A DNA stretch of 64,000 bases from Burkholderiales bacterium (GTDB lineage: Bacteria > Pseudomonadota > Gammaproteobacteria > Burkholderiales > Burkholderiaceae_F): the NCBI GenBank assembly GCA_016716275.1, contig JADJWR010000002.1:682001-746000 (forward strand), read 5' to 3'. Below are positions 44,123 to 51,355 of this stretch, one piece after another (the first letter of the stretch is position 1; the number at the start of each line of letters is the position of its first letter). Below the pieces are notes generated by a model. The model made no database searches. It worked only from the letters and a program-made list of their open reading frames with translations, and was not told the origin of the DNA. A program made the position numbers and the translations under genes.

Positions 44123-45286
44123 TTAGCTGCTGAGATACTGCTCCATGCGTTTGACCGCCTCTTCGAGCTTTTCACGCTTGTTAGCGTAAGAAATGCGCAC
44201 ATAACCTGCGGTATCGGCTGTGCCGAAATCCCGACCAGGTACGACGCAGACCCCCGTTTCCCGCAGCAGGTCGAAGGCGAAACGCCAACTGTCGGCGGCA
44301 AATCGGCGGATCCCCGCGTATATGTAGAAGGCACCATCGGGCACCGCCGGCAGTTCGAAGCCGAGGCGTTGCAGCGCCGGCACCAGAAAATCCCGTCGGC
44401 GCTGGAACTCCTCGCGACGCGCCTCGTAGATGGCCAGCGAGTCCGCCGAGAAGCACGCCAGCGCTGCGTGCTGGGCGACTGCCGACGGGCAGATGAACAG
44501 GTTCTGCGCCAGTTTCTCGAGAACCGGCACGAGGGCACGCGGCGCGACCAGCCAGCCGAGCCGCCAGCCGGTCATGTTGAAGTACTTCGAGAAACTGGCG
44601 AGCGCCAGGATGTCCTCGCCAAGCGAAAGGGCGGTCGACGGCGCGTGGCCGTAGCTCAGGCCCTGATAGATCTCGTCGACGATCAGGAATCCGGCGCGGG
44701 CGCGGACAAGATCGGCAATTTCGGCGAGCACCGCCTGCTCGATCGATGTGCCGGTGGGGTTCGAGGGCGACGCCAGCAGCACGCCTGCAGCGTGCACCGT
44801 CCAGGCGTCTTCGATCATCGCGGCAGTGGGCTGGAACCGCGACTGCGGGCCGCAAGGAAGAAGCTGCGCGCGGCCGCCGAGCACGGTGGCGAAGTGCCGG
44901 TTGCACGGATAGCTCGGATCCGGCATCAGCAGCGTCCTGTCGCGGTCGAGCAGTGCCGCCAGGGCCAGCAGCAGGGCACCGGAAGCGCCGGCCGTGACGA
45001 CGACGCGGTCGGGATCGACGGCAATCTGAAAGCGTCGCGCGTAGTCGGCGGCGATCGCCTCGCGAAGCGCATCCGTGCCCAGCGCCGGCGTGTACTGCGT
45101 CATGCCGGACCGGATGGCCTGCTCGGCGGCAGCCTGGACCGGCGGTGGTGCAGTGAAATCCGGTTCGCCGATGCTCAGGTGGACGATCGACCGGCCTGAG
45201 TCCGCCAGCCGCTGCGCCGCCTTGACGATCTCCATCACGTAGAAGGGCTCGATTCCTTCCGTGCGAGTGGCGGGACGCCAGGTCAC
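44123..45286 (-). CDS. Class I/II pyridoxal-phosphate aminotransferase
   Basis: This cytoplasmic fold-type I aminotransferase (387 residues) shows IGEPDFTAPPPV, YTPALGTDALREAI, SPSNPTGT, the Asp in VDEIYQGLSYG and the PLP-Lys in SFSKYFNMTGWRLGW, then an Arg in YVRISYANKREKL that binds the substrate carboxylate. The specific amino acid (Ala, Asp or aromatic) cannot be fixed. I prefer GTG 45286, which has GGAG 7 nt upstream; the frame is open to another GTG at 45319. A possible attenuator or small RNA lies just upstream on the same strand. Confidence 0.88.
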   Translation of the reverse strand: MTWRPATRTEGIEPFYVMEIVKAAQRLADSGRSIVHLSIGEPDFTAPPPVQAAAEQAIRSGMTQYTPALGTDALREAIAADYARRFQIAVDPDRVVVTAGASGALLLALAALLDRDRTLLMPDPSYPCNRHFATVLGGRAQLLPCGPQSRFQPTAAMIEDAWTVHAAGVLLASPSNPTGTSIEQAVLAEIADLVRARAGFLIVDEIYQGLSYGHAPSTALSLGEDILALASFSKYFNMTGWRLGWLVAPRALVPVLEKLAQNLFICPSAVAQHAALACFSADSLAIYEARREEFQRRRDFLVPALQRLGFELPAVPDGAFYIYAGIRRFAADSWRFAFDLLRETGVCVVPGRDFGTADTAGYVRISYANKREKLEEAVKRMEQYLSS

Positions 45287-45355
45287 CGGCGGTCTCCGCG
45301 GCGAAGCGACCGGCCGCACGCGCTGGATCGCCCTGCGCTATCCGTGGCCGAAGGC

Positions 45356-45466
45356 AAAAAAAAGCCTGTCAGTCGGGCGCACCCAAGTTCGGCCGAGGAG
45401 GGGGAGGAGAGGAGCCGACAGGGGACTGCGCGCCCGAGCTTTGCGACAGGCTCAAGGGCAGAACGA
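45356..45466 (-). ncRNA. Candidate small RNA with CU-rich loop and intrinsic terminator
   Basis: On the minus strand a predicted transcript begins near 45466 and ends at eight consecutive T (45356-45363). Its long stem pairs GCCTGTC (45445-45451) with GACAGGC (45364-45370) and TCGGGCGC (45430-45437) with GCGCCCGA (45373-45380). At the tip a TCGGC/GCCGA stem holds a 20-nt loop made almost only of C and U with two CCUCC words, complementary to GGAGG ribosome-binding sites. This design recalls Hfq-type sRNAs with anti-Shine-Dalgarno loops. It could instead be an attenuator in the leader of the downstream aminotransferase. No family match could be checked. Confidence 0.5.
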
Positions 45467-45472
45467 ATTGCG

Positions 45473-45500
45473 ATCGTAGCAGCAGGTATCGAAATGTCAA
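45473..45500 (-). promoter_or_regulatory. Promoter for the candidate small RNA / aminotransferase leader
   Basis: On the minus strand a perfect TTGACA (45495-45500) is followed after 16 bp by TACGAT (45473-45478; 4 of 6). The start point would fall near 45466, just before the terminator hairpin. A second TTGACA lies 18 bp further upstream. Confidence 0.55.
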
Positions 45501-45522
45501 CCATATGTCTATGTCAAATAAT
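45494..45522 (+). promoter_or_regulatory. Direct-repeat operator-like site upstream of maeB
   Basis: ATGTC(A/T)A occurs at 45494, 45505 and 45511. The first two copies are 11 bp apart, the periodicity of Pho-box half-sites, and AATAAT (45517-45522) could be a -10 for maeB. The same bases contain the minus-strand -35 box, so binding would affect both directions. The rest of the 341-bp gap to maeB holds one hairpin (GCTCGC/GCGAGC near 45558-45579) and no gene. Confidence 0.3.
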
Positions 45523-45660
45523 TGTTCGTCCAGCCAGCAATAGCTTGTCAGTGTGTGCTCGCTCCTTGCTCTGCGAGCGAGTTTGACAGCGCACCGATCG
45601 CCGGGACGACGCAACTGCCGCCTCCATAATGCGCTTCCAACTCGCCTTGGCGGTGACCGG

Positions 45661-47964
45661 ATGCGACCCGATGACGAAAGTGCCGACCTGAAGCGGGCGG
45701 CGCTCGAATACCACGAACTGCCGCGACCGGGAAAGATCTCGGTCACGCCGACCAAGCAGCTGATCAACCAGCGGGACCTGGCGCTGGCCTATTCGCCCGG
45801 CGTCGCGGCTGCCTCGGAAGCGATCGCCGCCGACCCGTCCACCGCATCGCGCTACACGGCCCGCGCCAACCTGGTTGGTGTCGTGACCAACGGCACCGCG
45901 GTGCTCGGCCTGGGAAACATCGGCCCGCTGGCGGCGAAGCCGGTGATGGAAGGCAAGGCCGTGCTGTTCAAGAAGTTCGCCGGCATCGACGTGTTCGACA
46001 TCGAAATTGCCGAGCGCGACCCCGACCGGCTGGTCGAGATCATCGCCGCGCTGGAGCCGACCTTCGGCGGCATCAACCTGGAGGACATCAAGGCGCCGGA
46101 GTGCTTCCATGTCGAGCGGAAGCTGCGCGAGCGGCTGAAGATTCCGGTGTTCCACGATGATCAGCACGGCACCGCCATCATCGTCGCCGCGGCGATCCTC
46201 AACGGCCTGCAGGTCATCGGCAAGGAACTGTCGACGGTAAAGCTCGTCACCAGTGGCGCCGGCGCCGCCGCGCTCGCCTGCCTCGACCTGCTGGTCGACC
46301 TCGGCCTGCCGCGCGCCAACATCTGGGCGACCGATATCGAGGGGGTCGTCTATGAGGGCCGCGCGGCGCTGATGGACGACGAGAAGCGTCGCTACGCGCA
46401 GCCGACCTCGGCACGCAGGCTGGCCGAAGTCATCGTCGGCGCCGACATCTTCCTCGGCCTGTCCGCCGGTGGCGTGCTCAAGCGCGAGATGGTGGTCGCG
46501 ATGGCGGCGCGGCCGCTGATCCTGGCTCTGGCCAATCCAAATCCCGAGATCCTGCCGGAGGACGTCAGGGCGGTGCGCGACGACGCGGTGATCGCCACCG
46601 GCCGCTCCGATTATCCGAACCAGGTCAACAACGTCCTTTGTTTCCCGTTCATCTTCCGTGGCGCGCTCGATGTCGGCGCGACGACGATCACGCGGGAGAT
46701 GGAAGTCGCCGCCGTGCACGCGATCGCCCAGCTGGCCCGCGAGGAGCAGAGCGAGGTGGTGGCCAGCGCCTACGGCGTGCGCGACCTCGCCTTCGGCGCG
46801 GAGTACCTGATTCCGCGGCCGTTCGATCCGCGGCTGATGATGCGCATTGCTCCCGCAGTGGCCGCCGCGGCGATGGCCAGCGGCGTGGCGACGCGGCCGA
46901 TCGCCGATCTCGACGCCTACCGGGAGCAGCTGCAGCAGTTCGTCTATCACTCCGGCACCTTCATGAAGCCGATCTTCGCCGCCGCCAAGAAGGCGGCCGC
47001 CGCGGGCGGACGCTCGCGGGTCGTGTTCTGCGAGGGCGAAGACGAGCGGGTGCTGCGCGCGGTCCAGGTAGTGCTCGACGAAGGCATCGCGCGGCCGATC
47101 GTCATCGGCCGGCCGCCCGTGCTCGAGCGCAGGCTCGAGCGCTACGGCCTGCGGATGAAGGCGGGCAGCGACTTCGGGGTGGTCAACCCGGAATCCGATC
47201 CGCGCTACCGCGACTACTGGCGCACCTATCACGAGATGACCGCGCGACGCGGCGTGACCGAGCAGTACGCGAAGATCGAGATGCGGCGGCGGCTGTCGCT
47301 GATCGGCGCCATGATGATCGCCAAGGGCGACGCCGACGGCATGATCTGCGGCACCTTCGGCGCGTTCGACCTTCATCTGCACTACGTCGACCAGGTGATC
47401 GGGCGGCGTGCCGGCGCCAACGTCTACGCCGCGATGAACATCCTGATGCTGCCGGGCCGGCAGATCGCGCTGGTCGACACGCATGTCAACGTCGATCCGG
47501 GCGCCGCAGAGATCGCCGAGATCGCGACGATGGCGGCCGAGCAGCTGCAGCGGCTGGGCATCACACCGCGGGTGGCGCTGCTGTCGCACTCGAACTTCGG
47601 CTCGAGCCGGGCGCCGAGCGCGGAGAAGATGCGCCAGGCGCTGGCGCTGCTCAGGCAGCGTGCGCCGGCGCTCGAGGTCGACGGCGAGATGCACGCCGAC
47701 TGCGCGCTCGACGGCGCGCTGCGCCGGTCGATCATGCCGCACTCGACGCTGCAGGGCGACGCCAACCTGCTCGTCCTGCCCGGCATCGATGCCGCCAACA
47801 TCGGCTACAACCTGCTGAAGACTGCCGCCGGCAACAACGTGGCGATCGGGCCGATTCTGCTCGGCGCCGCCCGCCCCGTGCACATCCTCACCGCCTCGGC
47901 CACGGTGCGTCGCATCGTCAACATGACGGCGCTTGCCGTGCTGGACGCGAACTGGCAGCGGTGA
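45661..47964 (+). CDS. maeB: NADP-dependent malic enzyme with phosphotransacetylase-like domain
   Basis: MaeB decarboxylates malate to pyruvate with NADP, supplying NADPH and C3 units. The 767-residue protein has the long two-part form: an N-terminal malic enzyme (residues 1-430; AYSPGVAAASEAI, FEDIKAPE-type INLEDIKAPECF, GAGAAALACLDLL for nucleotide binding) and a C-terminal phosphotransacetylase-like domain (about 440-767; VFCEGEDERVLRA, IGPILLGAARPVHIL). That domain is regulatory rather than catalytic in known MaeB. I chose ATG 45661 by homology over an upstream open frame. PPDK at the window end would use the same pyruvate/PEP node. Confidence 0.96.
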   Translation: MRPDDESADLKRAALEYHELPRPGKISVTPTKQLINQRDLALAYSPGVAAASEAIAADPSTASRYTARANLVGVVTNGTAVLGLGNIGPLAAKPVMEGKAVLFKKFAGIDVFDIEIAERDPDRLVEIIAALEPTFGGINLEDIKAPECFHVERKLRERLKIPVFHDDQHGTAIIVAAAILNGLQVIGKELSTVKLVTSGAGAAALACLDLLVDLGLPRANIWATDIEGVVYEGRAALMDDEKRRYAQPTSARRLAEVIVGADIFLGLSAGGVLKREMVVAMAARPLILALANPNPEILPEDVRAVRDDAVIATGRSDYPNQVNNVLCFPFIFRGALDVGATTITREMEVAAVHAIAQLAREEQSEVVASAYGVRDLAFGAEYLIPRPFDPRLMMRIAPAVAAAAMASGVATRPIADLDAYREQLQQFVYHSGTFMKPIFAAAKKAAAAGGRSRVVFCEGEDERVLRAVQVVLDEGIARPIVIGRPPVLERRLERYGLRMKAGSDFGVVNPESDPRYRDYWRTYHEMTARRGVTEQYAKIEMRRRLSLIGAMMIAKGDADGMICGTFGAFDLHLHYVDQVIGRRAGANVYAAMNILMLPGRQIALVDTHVNVDPGAAEIAEIATMAAEQLQRLGITPRVALLSHSNFGSSRAPSAEKMRQALALLRQRAPALEVDGEMHADCALDGALRRSIMPHSTLQGDANLLVLPGIDAANIGYNLLKTAAGNNVAIGPILLGAARPVHILTASATVRRIVNMTALAVLDANWQR

Positions 47965-47965
47965 G

Positions 47966-48445
47966 TTGAAGACGGTTCCGCTGCCGCGGGCAACCGCCGG
48001 CGCCTTGCCGTCGGCCGTCGCTCGCAAGGCGCGCTTCGTGCTGCACTGGGCGAGCCGGTTGCTGCTGGCCGCAGCCGTGGCACTGAGTGCGACAGCGTGC
48101 GCTCGCGAAGATGCGGCGACGGACCGTCGTCCCGCGGCGGCAACGATCGGCGAGGTGGCGGTCGAGGCCCTGCCCCCCGAGGCGGGCAAGACGCTGCTGC
48201 TGATCCAGCGGGGCGGGCCGTTTCCCTATCGCAAGGATGGCACCGTCTTCGCCAACCGCGAGCGGCTCCTGCCCAGGCAACCGCGTGGCTACTACACCGA
48301 GTACACCGTTCCGACGCCCGGCAGCCGGGACCGGGGGGCGCGGCGGATCGTCGCCGGCCGGGGCGCAACCGGTCAGCCGGCAAGCAGCGGCGAGTATTAC
48401 TACACGGACGACCATTACCGGAGCTTTCGCCGGATCCGCCAATGA
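47966..48445 (+). CDS. Secreted barnase-type guanyl-specific ribonuclease
   Basis: The product (159 residues from TTG 47966; TTG 48005 or GTG 48038 are alternatives) has a signal sequence RLLLAAAVALSATAC ending in a possible lipobox Cys. The mature part matches the barnase/RNase N1 family: FPYRKDGTVFANRERLLP, YYTEYTVPTPGSRDRGARRIV with catalytic Glu and Arg, and TDDHYRSFRRIR with catalytic His, closely like the barnase end. It starts 2 bp after maeB and overlaps the barstar gene by four bases (ATGA), so inhibitor and enzyme are made together. The start is uncertain; the family is not. Confidence 0.85.
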   Translation: MKTVPLPRATAGALPSAVARKARFVLHWASRLLLAAAVALSATACAREDAATDRRPAAATIGEVAVEALPPEAGKTLLLIQRGGPFPYRKDGTVFANRERLLPRQPRGYYTEYTVPTPGSRDRGARRIVAGRGATGQPASSGEYYYTDDHYRSFRRIRQ

Positions 48446-48849
48446 GCACGAGCAGCAAGATGCCGAAGCCGATCGACACGCTGCCGGCGCAGACCGTCCG
48501 CCGCCTGGGCGCGCGCAGCGTCGACGAACTGCGGCGCTGGGCGGAACATGCCGGACATCGGTTCGTGCTCGTCGAGTGTTCGGACTGCGTCGACAGGACC
48601 GCGGTGCTGAAGTCGATCGGCCGCGCCTTTGCGTTTCCGCAGTGGTACGGCGCAAATCTCGACGCCCTTTACGATTGCCTGACCGATCTGCCGGAGCGCG
48701 GCGACCGCGGATGGATCGTGGTTCTCGAGCGGCTGCCTGGCGGGCCGACGCTCCACCAGGCGGACCGCGATGCGCTGCTCGATGTCTTTCGCGATGCCGC
48801 CGCCGATTTCGCCGCGCAGCAGGTCGGCCTGCGAGTCTTCTACTCCTGA
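48442..48849 (+). CDS. Barstar-family ribonuclease inhibitor
   Basis: The 135-residue cytoplasmic protein has the barstar core FAFPQWYGANLDALYDCLTDL (in pieces: FPQWYGANLDAL and YDCLTD), whose Tyr and Asp residues plug the RNase active site in barnase-barstar. Its ATG overlaps the RNase stop. The role is to protect the cell from the enzyme before export. Its 3' end overlaps that of rsmE on the opposite strand by 10 bp. Confidence 0.92.
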   Translation: MSTSSKMPKPIDTLPAQTVRRLGARSVDELRRWAEHAGHRFVLVECSDCVDRTAVLKSIGRAFAFPQWYGANLDALYDCLTDLPERGDRGWIVVLERLPGGPTLHQADRDALLDVFRDAAADFAAQQVGLRVFYS

Positions 48850-49586
48850 CCGGGCGAGCCGGCGAAGTCGCCGCGCGTGGCCTGCAGCGCGGCAATCGCT
48901 GCCAGCCCGGCGGTCTCGGTGCGCAGGACGCGCGGGCCAAGGCTCACCGGAACGAATCCGGCGCGGCCGGCCAGCGCGATCTCGGCCTCGGCAAGGCCGC
49001 CCTCGGGGCCAACCACCAGCGCGGCGCACGTCTGGCCGCAGGCGGAGCACAGGCTCCTGCCCGCGCCGGGCGCGAGCAGCATGCGGTCGTGCTCTGCCGG
49101 CACCGCCGCCAGCGCCCCGCCAAGGTCGCCGAGGAGGTCGACCGAAGGCACCCGGTTGCGGCCGCACTGGCTGCTGGCGGCGCGGGCAATGTCGGTCCAG
49201 TGGTGCAGGCGGCGGGCGGCACGCGGTGCAACAAGCCGAACGACGCTGCGCTGCATCGGCACGATCACGATGCGCTCGACACCGAGTTCGACCGCCTTTT
49301 CTACGATCCAGTCGATCTTCTCTGCAGCGACCAGCGCCTGGATCAGCGTGAGCTTCAGCGGCGACTCGCGCTCCAGCGGATCGAAACTGCCGAGTCGCGC
49401 CCGGGCGGTGGCGCCTTCGCAGCGCAGGGTCGCCGGATACTGTCCGCCGCGCCCGTCGTAAACAACGATCGGCGCGCCGTCGCGCAGGCGGAGCACGTGC
49501 AGCGCGTGATGGGCGACATCGTCCGGCAGGCGGACCGTTGCGCCTGCCGCAAGCGCCGAGTCAATGAAGAAGCGGGGTGGTGACAC
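48840..49586 (-). CDS. rsmE: 16S rRNA (uracil1498-N3)-methyltransferase
   Basis: RsmE methylates U1498 in the decoding region of 16S rRNA using SAM. The 248-residue SPOUT-class protein has the N-terminal PUA-like part (MSPPRFFIDSALAAG, HHALHVLRLRDG) and the trefoil-knot SAM site LVVGPEGGLAEAE and LGPRVLRTETAGLAAI. It is 78 bp downstream of speDE and convergent with barstar. Confidence 0.96.
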   Translation of the reverse strand: MSPPRFFIDSALAAGATVRLPDDVAHHALHVLRLRDGAPIVVYDGRGGQYPATLRCEGATARARLGSFDPLERESPLKLTLIQALVAAEKIDWIVEKAVELGVERIVIVPMQRSVVRLVAPRAARRLHHWTDIARAASSQCGRNRVPSVDLLGDLGGALAAVPAEHDRMLLAPGAGRSLCSACGQTCAALVVGPEGGLAEAEIALAGRAGFVPVSLGPRVLRTETAGLAAIAALQATRGDFAGSPGQE

Positions 49587-49664
49587 GCTGCCAGGCGAAG
49601 AAGAGCCCGGCGCGGCGCCGGGCCCGTTCGGGAAAAGTGCGGGTGGCGGCCGCCGCGGCGGCTG

Positions 49665-50978
49665 CTAGGCGGCGAGTCGCGCCGGTTCCTGCGAAGGATC
49701 GGTCAGCGCCTTGACGAAGGTCGGCAGCGCAAACAAGCCACCGTGCACTTCTGCGTTGTAGTACTTCAGGCCGCCGATGCGCCGCTCGCGCAGCCGCGCG
49801 GCGATGGCCTCGCTCGTCATCAGCCGCGGGTTGGCGCTGTCGCTGGCCACACCGAGGCACCACAGCGAGCCATAGAGCGGAATGAACAGCGCCAGCGGAT
49901 GCACCTGCTTGAAGACCCTGCGCAGGGTGGCCGCGTTCTTGCGCACCGTCTCCGGCGCGTAAACCGGCGTGCCGAGGTGCAGCGTCAGCATGCCGCCCGG
50001 GTTCAGCCGCTCGCGGCACAGGCGGAAGAACTCTTCCGAGTACAGGTGAAACGCCGGCGTGTCCGGGTCGGTGAGATCGAGCACGATCAGGTCGAACTTC
50101 TCCGTCGCGTTCTTCACGTACTCGAAGCCGTCGCCGATCCTGATCTCCAGCCGCGGATCGTCGAGCACGCCTTTGTGGATCTGGCCGAGGTGCTGGCGCG
50201 CAACGTCGATCACCGCCGCGTCGAGCTCGGCCATCACCACCCGCCCGACGCTCGGGTGCTTGAAGACCTCCTCCGAGGAACCGCCGTCGCCGCCGCCGAT
50301 CACCAGCACCGAATGCGGATTCGGGTGGCTGAGCAGCGCCGGGTGCGTCATGCACTCGTGATAGAAGAACTCCTCCTTTTCGGAGGTCATCAGCCGGCCG
50401 TCGAGGCGAAACAGCTTGCCGAACTGCGGCGTGTCGTAGACCTCGATGCGCTGGTAGGGCGACTCGGTCGCCTGCAGCCGCCGGCTGGCGGTGAAGCCGT
50501 AGCCGGAACTGGCATTCAGCCAGTCGAAGATGAGTTCGTCTTTCGACGCGCTGCCGCCCGGCGCCTGCGCCGAGGCCTCGGCCACCGCCGCGTCCATGCT
50601 CGCCGCCAGGTCGCCGCGGTTGATCCGGTTGACCACCTGGTTCTTCGGCCGGAACGCTACCGTCAGCGCGTCGAACAGCTGCTGCGCCCTGCCGCTGTTG
50701 TCATCGGTGAAGTTGCACACGTAGACGTCGAGCGTCACGCCGCCGCGCTCGGGCCAGGTGTGCAGTGCCAGGTGCGATTCGGCGAGCAGCACCGCCCCGG
50801 TGATGCCGCCGGGCTGCCCGTTGAAGTCGGGAAACACGTGGTAGTTCTCGTCGACGATCGTCAACCCCGCGGCGATCGTCGCGTCGCGGCACAGCGTCGA
50901 CAGTTTTTCCAGATCCGTCAGCAGCGCGGCAGGGCAGCTGCAGTCGAACAGATCGCCAGTCAGGTGAAGTCCTTGCAT
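49665..50978 (-). CDS. Fused S-adenosylmethionine decarboxylase - spermidine synthase (SpeD-SpeE)
   Basis: The 437-residue protein joins two polyamine enzymes. Residues 1-125 are a bacterial AdoMet decarboxylase: LAESHLALHTWPE supplies Ser68, the pyruvoyl precursor at the self-cleavage site, with His73 and Cys88 at the expected spacing (+5 and +20). Residues 160-437 are a spermidine-synthase aminopropyltransferase with GRLMTSEKEEFFYHE, VLVIGGGDGGSSEE and the catalytic-loop DLTDPDTP. Self-cleavage would leave the synthase on the alpha chain. Start ATG 50978 has GGGGGAC upstream; the frame is open to 51029. Some SpeD homologues decarboxylate ornithine or arginine instead, so substrate should be treated as inferred. 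Confidence 0.9.
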   Translation of the reverse strand: MQGLHLTGDLFDCSCPAALLTDLEKLSTLCRDATIAAGLTIVDENYHVFPDFNGQPGGITGAVLLAESHLALHTWPERGGVTLDVYVCNFTDDNSGRAQQLFDALTVAFRPKNQVVNRINRGDLAASMDAAVAEASAQAPGGSASKDELIFDWLNASSGYGFTASRRLQATESPYQRIEVYDTPQFGKLFRLDGRLMTSEKEEFFYHECMTHPALLSHPNPHSVLVIGGGDGGSSEEVFKHPSVGRVVMAELDAAVIDVARQHLGQIHKGVLDDPRLEIRIGDGFEYVKNATEKFDLIVLDLTDPDTPAFHLYSEEFFRLCRERLNPGGMLTLHLGTPVYAPETVRKNAATLRRVFKQVHPLALFIPLYGSLWCLGVASDSANPRLMTSEAIAARLRERRIGGLKYYNAEVHGGLFALPTFVKALTDPSQEPARLAA

Positions 50979-51355
50979 CTTCGTCCCCCAGCAGGTCCGC
51001 CCTAATCGACCTGAATCGCGGCTCATCACCGCAACCCACGATCCGGGACCCGACGCTGGTGCGCGGCGCGCGGGTCGGTAACAGCTTTCGCTGCGTCGAT
51101 TGGACCTGGCGGGGGAAGATGCCTAACCAGCAGGCAACCCGTTGCTTCCGGTGCTCCGGATCGAATTTTGGAGGGCGGATGTTATCGGAATTCACCGCAC
51201 AGCGAAAGCGCCGCAGCATGAGCAAAGTCGAGTGCTTGCTCGACGTTTGAGCGACGACACGGCCAGATCCTGCAGCCGGCGCCGGGCCGAGGGCCGCTGC
51301 TAGAATTTTGATCCTTCCGCGGTGCCCCGGCGCCGACCCAGATACTCCCGCCCGT
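50979..51355. other. 377-bp divergent gap between speDE and tkt
   Basis: No confident gene is present. TAGAAT (51301-51306) is a plausible -10 for tkt without a clear -35. The perfect stem GTCGAG/CTCGAC (51227-51244) overlaps the end of a 23-codon frame (51179-51250) that has GGAGG close upstream. G+C is a little lower than in the flanking genes around 51160-51240. Confidence 0.4.
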
